The translations under genes and the position numbers were made by a program. The notes under the pieces were generated by a model that searched no databases, was not told the origin of the DNA, and saw nothing but the letters and a program-made list of their open reading frames with translations. A DNA stretch of 64,000 nucleotides from contig JBBCIS010000001.1 in NCBI GenBank assembly GCA_037189845.1, positions 248,001-312,000 of the forward strand. The letters run 5' to 3'. The stretch comes from JAMLHH01 sp037189845 (lineage in GTDB: Bacteria > Bacteroidota > Bacteroidia > Chitinophagales > JADIYW01). Positions 1 to 8,804 of the stretch are shown here, piece by piece. Each line of letters starts with the position of its first letter. Within the stretch, counting starts at the first letter, position 1.

Positions 1-2480
1 TTGAGATTCCATTCTGATGAAAACTTCTTCAGCATTTCGGTAAAAGATCCGGGCTGTTTTTTCCAGTTTTGAAACCAGTCAGCCTGATTAAAATAAGGTT
101 GCAAAAACTCTCTGACTTCTTGTGTCTGTTCATTGAGTTGAGAAAGAGATCGGGTTACTGTCGTTTGACGTTCCTGAACTGAGAGCAATAGCTTTTCTAT
201 ATTGGATATTTTTGCAGCCAGCGATTTTTCCTGCTGCTCCAGCTCAGATTTCTGTCTTTGTAATGCCGTAAAGGATTCAGAAAGCATTCTGTGTTTTTCC
301 AAAGCTGTTTCTACTTGTTCCAGCTGTAATCGGTTAGCTACCAGCCATGATGTGAGATCTAAAGATTCTGAAAGTGTAAGGTGGGTAAGCAAAGGCAATT
401 TTTTCCATTCGGTTTGCAAATCTTCTGCTTCAGCTCGTTTTGCAGAAATCTTCTCTTTCGCCAGTAGGATCTGTTTTTCGAGTGCCGGGATTTTCTCCGT
501 CAGACGAATCATGTTTTGTTGTTTGTCCAAGAGATATTGCTGTTTTTCTTCCAGCTCTTTTTCTAAAATATTCAAAGCAGATGATTCTGCCGGATGCATT
601 TCGGAATAAGGATGCCCGGTATTCCCGCATACCGGACAGGGATGACCTGGTGTCAATTGTGCTCTGAGCTTTTCTACACTTTCAGAAGTTTCCATCCGGA
701 TTTTCTGTACTAGATCGTTTGTATTTTTTAATACGATTTCATCTGTCTGAATTTCATTTTTTAATATAGCAAGCTGAATATTTTGAGTAGAAATTTCCAG
801 CTCATTTTTGGATATTTCTTCCTGTAAGTCTTTGGATTCTTTTCGGATTTTATCCCGGTCTTTCAGAATTTTATCTGCCTGTACGAGCTCTATCTGCTGA
901 GTTTGCAGTGTTTTTTGTTCTTTGCTGAGCTGCTCAGGAGATATCAGTTTTAAATCTTCTTCTACAGACGCAATTTGTAATTTTAAAGCATCCGACTGCT
1001 GAGACAATAGCTTAATTTGTCCTGTTTCGCTTTCGAGCAGAAGTTGATTTTGGAAGATACTTGTTTCTGATTCGTTGAGCTGCGTCTGCAGTTGCAGCAT
1101 TTGAGTAGCCCACCTGGAAGCATCTTCTAATTTGGAAAGAATCAGTTGCTGATGTAGAGCAATAGATGCTCTGGATTGATGAGTATTTAGCCAGCGTTGT
1201 ACTTGCACCAGCTCATTTTGAGATTGCAGAAATTGTTTTTCGATCTCTTCTGTCAGTATTTTTTGTTCTTGCTGTTGTTTTTCTATCACCAGAACTTCGG
1301 CCAGTTGCTTCTCTTTGAACGTTGCTTTTTCAGCAGCTCTGACATCCAGTGTCTGAGCCTTTTTGAACAAAGGCTGAGCTGCTGACCATCTTTTTTGATG
1401 TAAATCTGATTGTTCCCTGATTTGTGCAGACTGTATTTTCAGCTTTTCGATTGCTGCCAGTATTGTCGTCTGAAGCGTTCTCGATTCTGAAATATTCTGA
1501 TTTAGAAGAGCTATTTCTTTTTGATAAACTTGTTCATTTTTTATCAGATGGTGAACCGGTTGCAATCTTTCTATGAGCATTATCTGAGCTTGTCTGTCTC
1601 TTGCATTTTCTTTTTCTGACTGCGCCAGTTGATGAGCTTGTTGATGCAGAACGATTCGCTCTTCTAATTTTTTCAATTCCTGAAAAGCTGTCAGCTGTTC
1701 GTTGACAGAGTTGATCTGATTTTTATTTTCCTCCAGTGCAAAAGATATTTCTTTCAGTTGGAGATGAATTTCCTCTAATTGCTCAGGCGAAAGCAGCTGT
1801 ACATTGTCAGCCTGTTCCCGAAGTGTTTTCAGTTTGTTTTTCTGTTCTGTGTAATTGGAATAAACCCTTTCGGAGATTCTGGAATAGATTTCTGTACCTG
1901 TCAGCTTTTCTAAAAGAGATGCTTTCTGGTCTTTATCAGCTTTCAGAAATGCGGTAAATTCTCCCTGTGCCAGTAAAACAGATTTGGTAAACTGCTCAAA
2001 ATTAAGCCCAATCAGTGCTGCAATTTTTTCCAGCGTTTCCCTCAGCTTTGTTGTCAGATTTTGCTTTGTTTCTATAGCAATCAGCTCAATATTATAACTT
2101 TGTAGTTTACCCGTAGTTTTTCTTCCTGCTCTGTAGGTGGACCACCTGGAGCGATATTTTTTGCCATCTTTCCCCACAAAATCCACTTCTGCAAATCCTT
2201 CTGCTGTACCATCTCTCAATATTGATCTGGAATCACCTTGTGTGATTTCTGTGCCGTCTACATCTTTCAGCATTACACCGCTTTCTTTCGCCTGGATATA
2301 TCTCGGTGTCTTAGCGTAGAGTGCGAGGCATAATGCATCTAATATGGTAGATTTTCCCGCACCTGTAGGACCTGTAATGGCAAAAATACCCGAGGAGAGT
2401 AAAGGCTCCTGATTAAAATCTATCTCATGCAGACCCTCCAGTGAAGCTAAATTTTTGATTCTGATGGCTAAAATTTTCAT
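1..2480 (-). CDS. sbcC: SbcC exonuclease subunit (C-terminal part outside window)
   Basis: SbcC is the ATPase and coiled-coil half of the SbcCD (Rad50/Mre11-like) nuclease that opens hairpins and processes DNA ends. The minus-strand frame starts at the ATG at 2480 (MKILAIRIKNLASLEGL) and stays open to the left edge, giving about 826 residues. The Walker A motif GPTGAGKST lies at residues 37-45. Long Gln/Glu/Lys-rich coiled coil follows, and the zinc hook CPVC is at about residues 615-618. The second coiled coil is cut, so Walker B and the signature motif lie outside the window. The start overlaps a short open frame ending in TGA (an ATGA overlap), as expected for a gene once translationally coupled to sbcD, which now lies 1.15 kb upstream beyond a KilA-N gene. 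Confidence 0.95.
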   Translation of the reverse strand, partial: MKILAIRIKNLASLEGLHEIDFNQEPLLSSGIFAITGPTGAGKSTILDALCLALYAKTPRYIQAKESGVMLKDVDGTEITQGDSRSILRDGTAEGFAEVDFVGKDGKKYRSRWSTYRAGRKTTGKLQSYNIELIAIETKQNLTTKLRETLEKIAALIGLNFEQFTKSVLLAQGEFTAFLKADKDQKASLLEKLTGTEIYSRISERVYSNYTEQKNKLKTLREQADNVQLLSPEQLEEIHLQLKEISFALEENKNQINSVNEQLTAFQELKKLEERIVLHQQAHQLAQSEKENARDRQAQIMLIERLQPVHHLIKNEQVYQKEIALLNQNISESRTLQTTILAAIEKLKIQSAQIREQSDLHQKRWSAAQPLFKKAQTLDVRAAEKATFKEKQLAEVLVIEKQQQEQKILTEEIEKQFLQSQNELVQVQRWLNTHQSRASIALHQQLILSKLEDASRWATQMLQLQTQLNESETSIFQNQLLLESETGQIKLLSQQSDALKLQIASVEEDLKLISPEQLSKEQKTLQTQQIELVQADKILKDRDKIRKESKDLQEEISKNELEISTQNIQLAILKNEIQTDEIVLKNTNDLVQKIRMETSESVEKLRAQLTPGHPCPVCGNTGHPYSEMHPAESSALNILEKELEEKQQYLLDKQQNMIRLTEKIPALEKQILLAKEKISAKRAEAEDLQTEWKKLPLLTHLTLSESLDLTSWLVANRLQLEQVETALEKHRMLSESFTALQRQKSELEQQEKSLAAKISNIEKLLLSVQERQTTVTRSLSQLNEQTQEVREFLQPYFNQADWFQNWKKQPGSFTEMLKKFSSEWNL

Positions 2481-2575
2481 AGGGACTCGATGGGTACAGC
2501 TTTGATTTGACGACTGCTAAAGTTAAAAGTTTTTCATCTATATCTGATGGAAAGAAAAGGAATCACAGTTCAGAC

Positions 2576-2610
2576 TTTTATGGAAAAATCATGGTTGCTG
2601 CATCTTAATA
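2576..2610 (+). promoter_or_regulatory. Shared cassette upstream element, copy A
   Basis: This 35-bp sequence has the form TTTTATGGAA, 13 variable bases, then TGCATCTTAATA. It lies 24 bp before the KilA-N gene. It matches copy B before the Bro-N gene (20958-20992, 29 of 35 identical without gaps) and copy C on the minus strand (63491-63525, 30 of 35). The role is unknown: it could be a promoter or operator, a leader, or an end recognised during mobility. Confidence 0.6.
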
Positions 2611-2634
2611 TGAAAGCAGTAAAAGTTTATCGTG

Positions 2635-3456
2635 ATGAAGAATAGAAAAATTACAGTACAGCAAGTAGAGGTTACGTTTTATGAGTACAACCAGCAGGAT
2701 TATATTTCTCTGACAGATATTGCGAGATACAGAGATGGAGACAATATGGATGCTATTATTCAAAATTGGATGAGGAACCGCAATACGGTAGAATTACTAG
2801 GATTGTGGGAAACGATATATAATCCCGGTTTTAAACCCCTCGAATTCGAGGGGTTTAGAAAGCAGGCTGGGCTAAACAGCTTCGTAATGACACCTAAACG
2901 TTGGATAGAAAATACAAATGCAATAGGTATCATATCAAAAGCGGGACGATACGGAGGTACTTTTGCTCACAAGGACATTGCTTTAGAGTTTGCATCCTGG
3001 ATTTCTATTGAGTTTAAGCTTTATGTCATCAAAGAATTCCAACGGCTCAAGGAAGAAGAGAATAATCGCGGGCAATTGGAATGGGACGTTAGAAGAACGA
3101 TTTCTAAAATTAATTACCGCATACACACTGATGCTGTCAAAGAAAATCTGATACCTCAGGAAATTACTCCGCAACAGGCAAGCTATATCTACGCCAATGA
3201 GGCCGACTTGCTAAATGTAGCTTTGTTCGGTAAAACAGCTAAAGAGTGGAGAGAGCAAAATCCTGAGCATAAGGGTAATATTCGTGATGAAGCCACAATA
3301 GAACAGTTGGTCGTATTGAGTAATATGGAGTCTATAAATGCCCTTTTGATACAAAACGGTTTGTCTCAAAGCGACAGATTGATAGAGCTAAATAAAGTTG
3401 CTATAACACAAATGAAATCACTATTGGCGAATAGTAACATTAGAAAGTTGAAATAG
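2635..3456 (+). CDS. KilA-N domain protein
   Basis: This 273-residue protein is of the KilA-N family, a DNA-binding fold known from phage antirepressors and large DNA viruses and common as lone genes in Bacteroidota. The N-terminal half carries typical family stretches: YISLTDIARY near residue 23 and GGTFAHKDIALEFASW near residues 107-122, followed by a helical segment. The C-terminus ends in QMKSLLANSNIRKLK. I chose the ATG at 2635 over the adjacent in-frame GTG at 2632. The gene is opposite in strand to sbcD and sbcC and separates them, so it looks like an insertion. Its 3' end has a close relic at 62910-62984. The cellular role is unknown; anti-repressor or selfish/defence roles are inference only. 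Confidence 0.85.
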   Translation: MKNRKITVQQVEVTFYEYNQQDYISLTDIARYRDGDNMDAIIQNWMRNRNTVELLGLWETIYNPGFKPLEFEGFRKQAGLNSFVMTPKRWIENTNAIGIISKAGRYGGTFAHKDIALEFASWISIEFKLYVIKEFQRLKEEENNRGQLEWDVRRTISKINYRIHTDAVKENLIPQEITPQQASYIYANEADLLNVALFGKTAKEWREQNPEHKGNIRDEATIEQLVVLSNMESINALLIQNGLSQSDRLIELNKVAITQMKSLLANSNIRKLK

Positions 3457-3500
3457 GCGACAGGAGCATAAATATTAAGTGGTTGATTTTGCATAGCCAT

Positions 3501-3610
3501 TGCGTATGCAGCGGTCAGGATAGAGCGGAATATCGTCCGCCGCATTCCGACGGGTGGTTACTCAATGATCGCGGCGGAAAGATGGAGCGAAAGCCTGTAA
3601 ACCGCCCTGG
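3501..3610 (+). repeat. Dispersed structured intergenic element, copy 1
   Basis: This GC-richer block contains GCAGCGGTCAGGATAGAGCG, an inverted repeat with arms TCCGCCGC and GCGGCGGA, then GGAGCGAAAGCCTG and ACCGCCC. The outer GCGGT can pair with ACCGC. The same architecture occurs at 22751-22825 (+), 33569-33660 (-), 39482-39600 (-), 45461-45550 (-) and 53411-53530 (-). It ends 20 bp before the sbcD stop codon. Confidence 0.6.
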
Positions 3611-3629
3611 TAATATGTATAAATCTGCT

Positions 3630-4877
3630 CTAAATGGATTCGTTGGACGTTGCCTCAGCACAGGATTGATAAAATAGCTGCATCATCTGCTCAGAGGGGG
3701 CATTGTCATATTTTTGCTGATAGATTCTCCGGAAAACATCTTCAGGTTTCAGCTGGTGGAGCTCTTTTAGTATTACAGGCTCTGAGGAAAGATCCTGTTC
3801 TTTTTTAGGTTTTTCGATCGCAATGCGTGCCAGCCTGACGTGCTTGTCCTGCAGGGCCGTTTCTATTCTGAATTTCAGGCCGGGTTCAGGTTGTTGCAGC
3901 AAGATTCTGACTTCAAGATAGGGTGGAGGTGTTTCTACACCATCTTTTTTCGGTAAAAAAGCCAGCTCTTTCAGGGCATCTTCCAACGGAAGATGCTTTT
4001 TAGGCACTTTTATCAATTCAGTATGCGCCGGGACTTCTATATTCCGGATATTTTGCACTTGCTGATTTTCTATTTCGAAGGCCAGAACCTGGTGTTTGTA
4101 ATTGGTTTCAGAAAATGACATAGGAATCGGACTGCCACAATACCGGATATGTTCCTGACCGCCGATCTTCTGCGCTTTATGAATATGTCCCAGTGCCACA
4201 TATTGTATATCGGGATGAAAAGCTGAAGATGAAATATTCTGCACACCGCCCATGATTTCTCGTTCCTGCTTGTCATCTTCACTGATTTCCGCGTGCAGTG
4301 CATGCAGGTGTCCCAGAGCGATGAGCGGAATTTCAGATAGCAGGTGTGTTTGGGCATACTCATGAACTTTTGTATACATCCTGGTAACGCCTTCGCTATA
4401 GTTGAGCGATTCACCTTCCTTGTTCGGAAAATCCCCCAATCTTAAAAAAGGTACAGCCAGGCAATATGCGGCTATATTTTTGTTCGTATCATATAGTGGT
4501 ACGATAAATTGCTCCATTGGTATGCTTCCTGAAAAATCTCTTTTGACGCTTCCCACGATGCGGATTTTAGCTTCATCCAGTAAAGGTTGAGGCGTTTCTA
4601 ATCTGGTGGCAGAATCGTGGTTGCCCGCTATGATGACAATCTGCAGTCCGGGATTTCTGTGAGTGATATCTCTTAAAAACTGATACCACATCTTAGTACT
4701 TTTCACATTGGGATTTGCATGGTCAAAAATATCTCCACAAATCAGTAAAACATCCGTTTTTTCCTGATGAACAATATCAATCAGCCAGTTCAGAAAAGCC
4801 TGATGTTCTTCAAACCTTTCATATTCGTGAAAAGTCTGACCGAGATGCCAGTCTGCTGTGTGAAGTATCTTTAACAT
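3630..4877 (-). CDS. sbcD: SbcD exonuclease subunit
   Basis: This is the Mre11-like Mn-dependent nuclease subunit that works with SbcC. The 415-residue protein has the calcineurin-type phosphoesterase motifs in order: DWHLG at residues 9-13, GDIFD at 48-52, GNHD at 85-88, then GHLH and GHIH further on. Length matches typical SbcD (about 400 residues). The start ATG at 4877 is followed by MLKILHTADWHLG, the usual N-terminus. In most bacteria sbcD directly precedes or overlaps sbcC; here the pair is split by about 1.15 kb holding a KilA-N gene and a structured repeat. The last residues of SbcD may have been altered by that insertion. Confidence 0.96.
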   Translation of the reverse strand: MLKILHTADWHLGQTFHEYERFEEHQAFLNWLIDIVHQEKTDVLLICGDIFDHANPNVKSTKMWYQFLRDITHRNPGLQIVIIAGNHDSATRLETPQPLLDEAKIRIVGSVKRDFSGSIPMEQFIVPLYDTNKNIAAYCLAVPFLRLGDFPNKEGESLNYSEGVTRMYTKVHEYAQTHLLSEIPLIALGHLHALHAEISEDDKQEREIMGGVQNISSSAFHPDIQYVALGHIHKAQKIGGQEHIRYCGSPIPMSFSETNYKHQVLAFEIENQQVQNIRNIEVPAHTELIKVPKKHLPLEDALKELAFLPKKDGVETPPPYLEVRILLQQPEPGLKFRIETALQDKHVRLARIAIEKPKKEQDLSSEPVILKELHQLKPEDVFRRIYQQKYDNAPSEQMMQLFYQSCAEATSNESI

Positions 4878-4990
4878 GATAGTCTAAGATATAGATATTC
4901 ACTCAGAATAAAATCCGTATCAAAGGAAACTCCGTAAATGTTTGAATCGTTAGTTGTTACTTTTATATAGGACAGATATAAAACTTGTGC

Positions 4991-4998
4991 TATTTTTG
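4991..4998 (+). promoter_or_regulatory. Probable -7 box for first TPR-AraC regulator
   Basis: TATTTTTG matches the Bacteroidota -7 consensus TAnnTTTG. Transcription would begin near 5004, which rules out the upstream TTG at 4954 as start codon and supports the ATG at 5044. No clear -33 TTG is seen at the usual spacing. Confidence 0.5.
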
Positions 4999-5043
4999 AG
5001 TATGTGTGTGCATAATGTTAGAAGCAGTTGTGTCAATTCTAAA

Positions 5044-6741
5044 ATGATATTACTGTTACTATTGTTTTGTGGAATCTTTGGCGAGATAGCTGCTTTAACA
5101 GATAATTCTATAGGTAAGCTTATCAAGGAAATAGAAGCAGCGTATTTATTGCATCCTGAAAAAGGACTGCAGAAGAGTCAGGAATTGCTGGATACAGGAT
5201 TGGAATATCAAAATGAAGCAGCCATAGCAGAAGCTTATTTCCGGTTAGGCCAGGGAAATTTTTATAAAGGGAGAATACATCTGTCCAATGAATATCTGAA
5301 AAAAGCATTGGAATTGAATTATGCTGAAACCAACATGAGTTTTCGGGGAAGATGTCTCAAATGGCAGGGTGTAAATTACGATTCCCTGGGAGATGAAAAC
5401 CTGGCACAGCTCAGTTATCAGAATGCATTGACAGCTTTTAGAAAATCTGCCGACAGTTCAGGTATTGCCGACGTTTGGATAGCAATGGCTATGCTGGAAA
5501 TGAAGCTCCTGCGGTTTTCGGAAAGTGAGAAATATTTTCAGAAGGCATTGAATTATTTTGAATCCAGGGCAGATGAGCAGAATATCTATGAGATTTATCA
5601 GCGTCTTTCACTGCTGTATTCCAGGCAAAAACAATATGATAAGGCATTGAGCTATATGTTGAAAGTGCTGAATAAGTATGAAAAAGAAGATATGAAGCTA
5701 GGCCGGGTTCAGGTGCTGTACAATATTGCGTCCTTGTACGATGACCAGTCAAAGGTGAAAGCAATAGATTATTTTAATCAGGCGCTTGTTGTTGCTAAGG
5801 AAATAGAAGCATCTGATATGATTGTTGATATCAGCATCCGTTTGTCTGATTTGAAATCAGCTGGTAGCGAAGTGAAAATGAAACTCTTACAGGAGGCTAA
5901 GGGTATTTACACCAAAGAAGGCAATTTTCAGAAGCTGGAAGAAATCTATCATACGCAGCTCAGGCAATTTGCTAAAACCGGAGATATAAAAAGCTACGAA
6001 GCTGCTTTAGTGGATTTTCAGGAAATACAAAGCAAGCTGGCAGAGAAAAGACATGCAGATAAATATGAAGAATTGAAAGCTGTCTATGAATTTGAGAAAA
6101 AGGAAGATTTGATTGAGATTCAGAAAGACAAGATTAAGACTAAAAATATACTGCTCATTTGTGCTGTCGGACTGACTCTGCTGCTGATAATGGTGTCATT
6201 TATTTACAGCCGCATGTATTTCAAAGTGAAAAGTTATGCAAAATCTCTTTACCGGATCAATCAGGAATTGCAGAGCGCAGGCGTGTTGCAGATGACTATT
6301 AACGACCTACCTTTATTACTTGAAACAACAGAACCACAAACGGAAGAAACTGATGATGTATCGGATGATATTTCCGATGAAAACAATAAGGTCAATAAGC
6401 TGAAAGAGTTATATGACGCAATTATCGTCTTGTTTGAGAAAGATAAAATGTACGTACAAAACGATTTGACAGTATCAGATTTGAGCAGGAGGCTCAATAC
6501 CAATGACAAGTATATTTCACAGGCAATTAATTCATATAGTAGTGGCAACTTTAGCTCTTTGGTCAATGCATACCGGATCAATGAAGCCAGAAGGTTGATA
6601 AAAGAACATGGAAAGGAATTGGCTATTAAGGAATTGGCAGACCGTTCCGGATTTAATAGTTTGAATACTTTCTACAAAAAATTCAAGGAAGCTACCGGAC
6701 TCACCCCATTAATGTATATAGAAATAGCCACGGAAAAGTGA
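5044..6741 (+). CDS. TPR membrane regulator with AraC-type HTH, paralog 1
   Basis: This is a one-component membrane regulator of a design common in Bacteroidota. From the ATG at 5044 it begins with a hydrophobic signal segment (MILLLLLFCGIFGEIAA). Several TPR-like helical repeats follow to about residue 330, then a coiled segment and one membrane helix near residues 368-388. A C-terminal AraC/XylS helix-turn-helix domain (DLTVSDLSRRLNTNDKYI, then KELADRSGFNSLNTFYKKF) ends the protein. The likely topology is periplasmic TPR sensor and cytoplasmic DNA-binding domain. An in-frame TTG extends the frame upstream to 4954, but it lies upstream of the probable -7 box. The gene is followed after 9 bp by a paralog, probably in one operon. 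Its ligand and targets are not evident. Confidence 0.85.
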   Translation: MILLLLLFCGIFGEIAALTDNSIGKLIKEIEAAYLLHPEKGLQKSQELLDTGLEYQNEAAIAEAYFRLGQGNFYKGRIHLSNEYLKKALELNYAETNMSFRGRCLKWQGVNYDSLGDENLAQLSYQNALTAFRKSADSSGIADVWIAMAMLEMKLLRFSESEKYFQKALNYFESRADEQNIYEIYQRLSLLYSRQKQYDKALSYMLKVLNKYEKEDMKLGRVQVLYNIASLYDDQSKVKAIDYFNQALVVAKEIEASDMIVDISIRLSDLKSAGSEVKMKLLQEAKGIYTKEGNFQKLEEIYHTQLRQFAKTGDIKSYEAALVDFQEIQSKLAEKRHADKYEELKAVYEFEKKEDLIEIQKDKIKTKNILLICAVGLTLLLIMVSFIYSRMYFKVKSYAKSLYRINQELQSAGVLQMTINDLPLLLETTEPQTEETDDVSDDISDENNKVNKLKELYDAIIVLFEKDKMYVQNDLTVSDLSRRLNTNDKYISQAINSYSSGNFSSLVNAYRINEARRLIKEHGKELAIKELADRSGFNSLNTFYKKFKEATGLTPLMYIEIATEK

Positions 6742-6750
6742 TGTATAAAG

Positions 6751-8451
6751 ATGAAAGTTGATTTGCGCCGGATAATAAAAACCTTTTTGATAGCAACCCT
6801 CTTATGTTGTACGGTATCTGTACATGCATCTGCTGCGGATGAATTAGTGGATGAAATAAAGAAAAATCTCGGAGCCGATTCGCGCCTGGCATTATCACTC
6901 AGTGATTCTTTGCTGAAAACAGGACAGCGAAAGGGAATAGATTCCCTGGTCGCAAAAGGGTATTATTATCTGGGGTTGAGTAATAATTATTTATCACAAA
7001 TTCACCTGGCAAATGAAAATCTTTCTCAGGCTCTAAAGACAAGATTCGCTGGTGAAAATGACCGTTTCAGAGCCGATTGTCTGAATGCTATAGGGGTGAT
7101 GAAATTTCAGGAAAGCAATTATATAGAAGCCTATAAAAAATTAAATAAAGCCAGAAGCCTTTATGAGAAAATGGGTGATAGTGCTTACATGATCAAAACG
7201 GACATCAATATGGCCATGATAGAGGTAAAGCAAAAGCATTTTGATAAAGGTGAGATACTGATTAAAAGCTCTCTGAATTATCTCATCAGAAATGAAGAAT
7301 ATCAGAAAGCTGCATTGTGTTATCAGAATCTGGGAAATATATTTTATGAGAAGAAGAATCTTGATTCATCGATATATTATCATGAGAAAGCTAAAGACCT
7401 TTTTCAGACAGTAGGGCAGCCTTTCGGAGTAGCACAATCCTTATTTAATAAAGGGATTGTTTTCAGGACTTTTGAAGACACAGCTTCTGCAGTCGTAAAT
7501 CTGCGATCAGCTCTGAAAATAGCGGAATCCATAGACTTTGAAGAATTGATATCTCAAATCTATTTACACTTATACGAATTGGGAGCATACCCGGCAGAAG
7601 ATGAATACAAAGTTTTCAATAAGGCAATTACCGTATATGAGCAAAATAACAATCTGGAAATGCTGGATTTTTTGTACCTGAGACTGTCAAAATATTTTGT
7701 GAGAGATAAAAATATGCCTGCTTATGATAGTATCATGGAGCTGTATTATGCTAACAGAGAGAAATATTTGCAGCAAAATGATGCCAATAAGTATGAAGAG
7801 TTAAAAGCTGTTCAGCGAAATGAAGCACAGGAACTACAGATTATGTCTCAAAAGGAGAAGATAAGGAACAAGAATATCTGGCAGATATCTTTTGCTGCGT
7901 TATTGATGATAGTTACCCTTCTGCTGTCAATTTTTGTGTATCTGTATTACAGAATGAATGCTTACGCGAAGTCTCTTTATGTGATGAACCAGGAAATACA
8001 AACTGCAGGAATATTGCAAATGAGTCGTGAAAGTTCTACTCCTCTGGAAGAAGATAATCAAACCAATCTTCCGGATGAACTACATGAAGTCAGCAAACAG
8101 AAAGAATTATATGATGCAATCATTGCCTTGTTCGAAACAGAAAAGCTATACACACAAAGCGATCTGACAGTGTCGGATTTGAGCAGAGCCCTTAATACGA
8201 ATGATAAGTATATCTCTATGGCAATCAATTCATGCAGCGGTGGTAATTTCAATTCACTGGTCAATGCATATCGTATCAACGAAGCAAGAAGATTGATAAA
8301 AGAGTATGGAAAAACTCTTGCCATTAAAGAATTGGCAAATCTTTCCGGGTTTAAGAGCTTAAATACTTTTTATAAGAATTTTAAAGAAGCTACAGGATTA
8401 ACTCCATCTATGTACATAGAAATCGCTACACAGGTTTCGGTAAACGAATAA
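6751..8451 (+). CDS. TPR membrane regulator with AraC-type HTH, paralog 2
   Basis: This is a paralog of the preceding gene: 566 residues with a signal peptide (MKVDLRRIIKTFLIATLLCC, cleavage after ASAA likely). TPR-like repeats run to about residue 335, a membrane helix lies near 374-398, and an AraC-type HTH sits at about 460-560. The HTH is nearly identical to paralog 1 (YRINEARRLIKEYGKTLAIK, then GFKSLNTFYKNFKEATGLTP), while the TPR half has diverged. That suggests the paralogs read different signals and bind similar DNA. The gene starts 9 bp after paralog 1, so it is likely co-transcribed. No catalytic domain is present. Confidence 0.85.
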   Translation: MKVDLRRIIKTFLIATLLCCTVSVHASAADELVDEIKKNLGADSRLALSLSDSLLKTGQRKGIDSLVAKGYYYLGLSNNYLSQIHLANENLSQALKTRFAGENDRFRADCLNAIGVMKFQESNYIEAYKKLNKARSLYEKMGDSAYMIKTDINMAMIEVKQKHFDKGEILIKSSLNYLIRNEEYQKAALCYQNLGNIFYEKKNLDSSIYYHEKAKDLFQTVGQPFGVAQSLFNKGIVFRTFEDTASAVVNLRSALKIAESIDFEELISQIYLHLYELGAYPAEDEYKVFNKAITVYEQNNNLEMLDFLYLRLSKYFVRDKNMPAYDSIMELYYANREKYLQQNDANKYEELKAVQRNEAQELQIMSQKEKIRNKNIWQISFAALLMIVTLLLSIFVYLYYRMNAYAKSLYVMNQEIQTAGILQMSRESSTPLEEDNQTNLPDELHEVSKQKELYDAIIALFETEKLYTQSDLTVSDLSRALNTNDKYISMAINSCSGGNFNSLVNAYRINEARRLIKEYGKTLAIKELANLSGFKSLNTFYKNFKEATGLTPSMYIEIATQVSVNE

Positions 8452-8507
8452 TGGACTCACCTTCCGATTTTAAGATTTTATCAGATTCTATCAGCACTAA
8501 CCTTTTA

Positions 8508-8560
8508 AATTCCTGAAAAAGCTCACATTTTCAGGAATTGATAATCCAATTCAGGAATTG
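8508..8560. promoter_or_regulatory. Inverted and direct TTCAGGAATTG repeats after paralog 2
   Basis: AATTCCTGAAAA (8508-8519) and TTTTCAGGAATT (8528-8539) form a perfect 12-bp inverted repeat with an 8-nt loop and no T-tract. The word TTCAGGAATTG then recurs in direct orientation 20 bp later (8550-8560). Two direct half-sites two helical turns apart fit an AraC-family operator, but an RNA hairpin is also possible. It lies between paralogs 2 and 3. Confidence 0.4.
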
Positions 8561-8665
8561 GGAAAAGTGTTTTTTCTCAATAATGAAACTGATTCCTATT
8601 TTCGCCTTCGTGGAATGATAATGAATCCGTTTGTGATTTTGAATCATTTTAGTGTGTGTGATGAT

Positions 8666-8700
8666 AAGGCCATCTCTTTAATTTAGAGATGGCCTTTTTA
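8666..8700 (+). terminator. Intrinsic terminator after TPR regulators 1-2
   Basis: Arms AAGGCCATCTCT (8666-8677) and AGAGATGGCCTT (8685-8696) form a perfect 12-bp stem with a 7-nt loop, then TTTA. It lies about 215 bp after the second regulator and about 105 bp before the third, so the third is probably a separate transcript. Confidence 0.75.
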
Positions 8701-8804
8701 TTTATATCCTTATTAATTATTGCAGGTATTGTTTATAGATTGTTTTATATTTACAGTGTGTGTGCTCATTCTTTAACAAGAGTTTGGTTGTGTAAAAAAC
8801 TCAT

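Noticed and set aside
202..609. Plus-strand frame of 135 codons opposite sbcC
   Set aside because: It is Ser/Cys/Phe-rich shadow coding from the antisense of the SbcC coiled coil.
3483..3677. Short plus-strand frame after the KilA-N gene
   Set aside because: It lies in the structured repeat and runs into the sbcD end; its translation is low-complexity and not protein-like.
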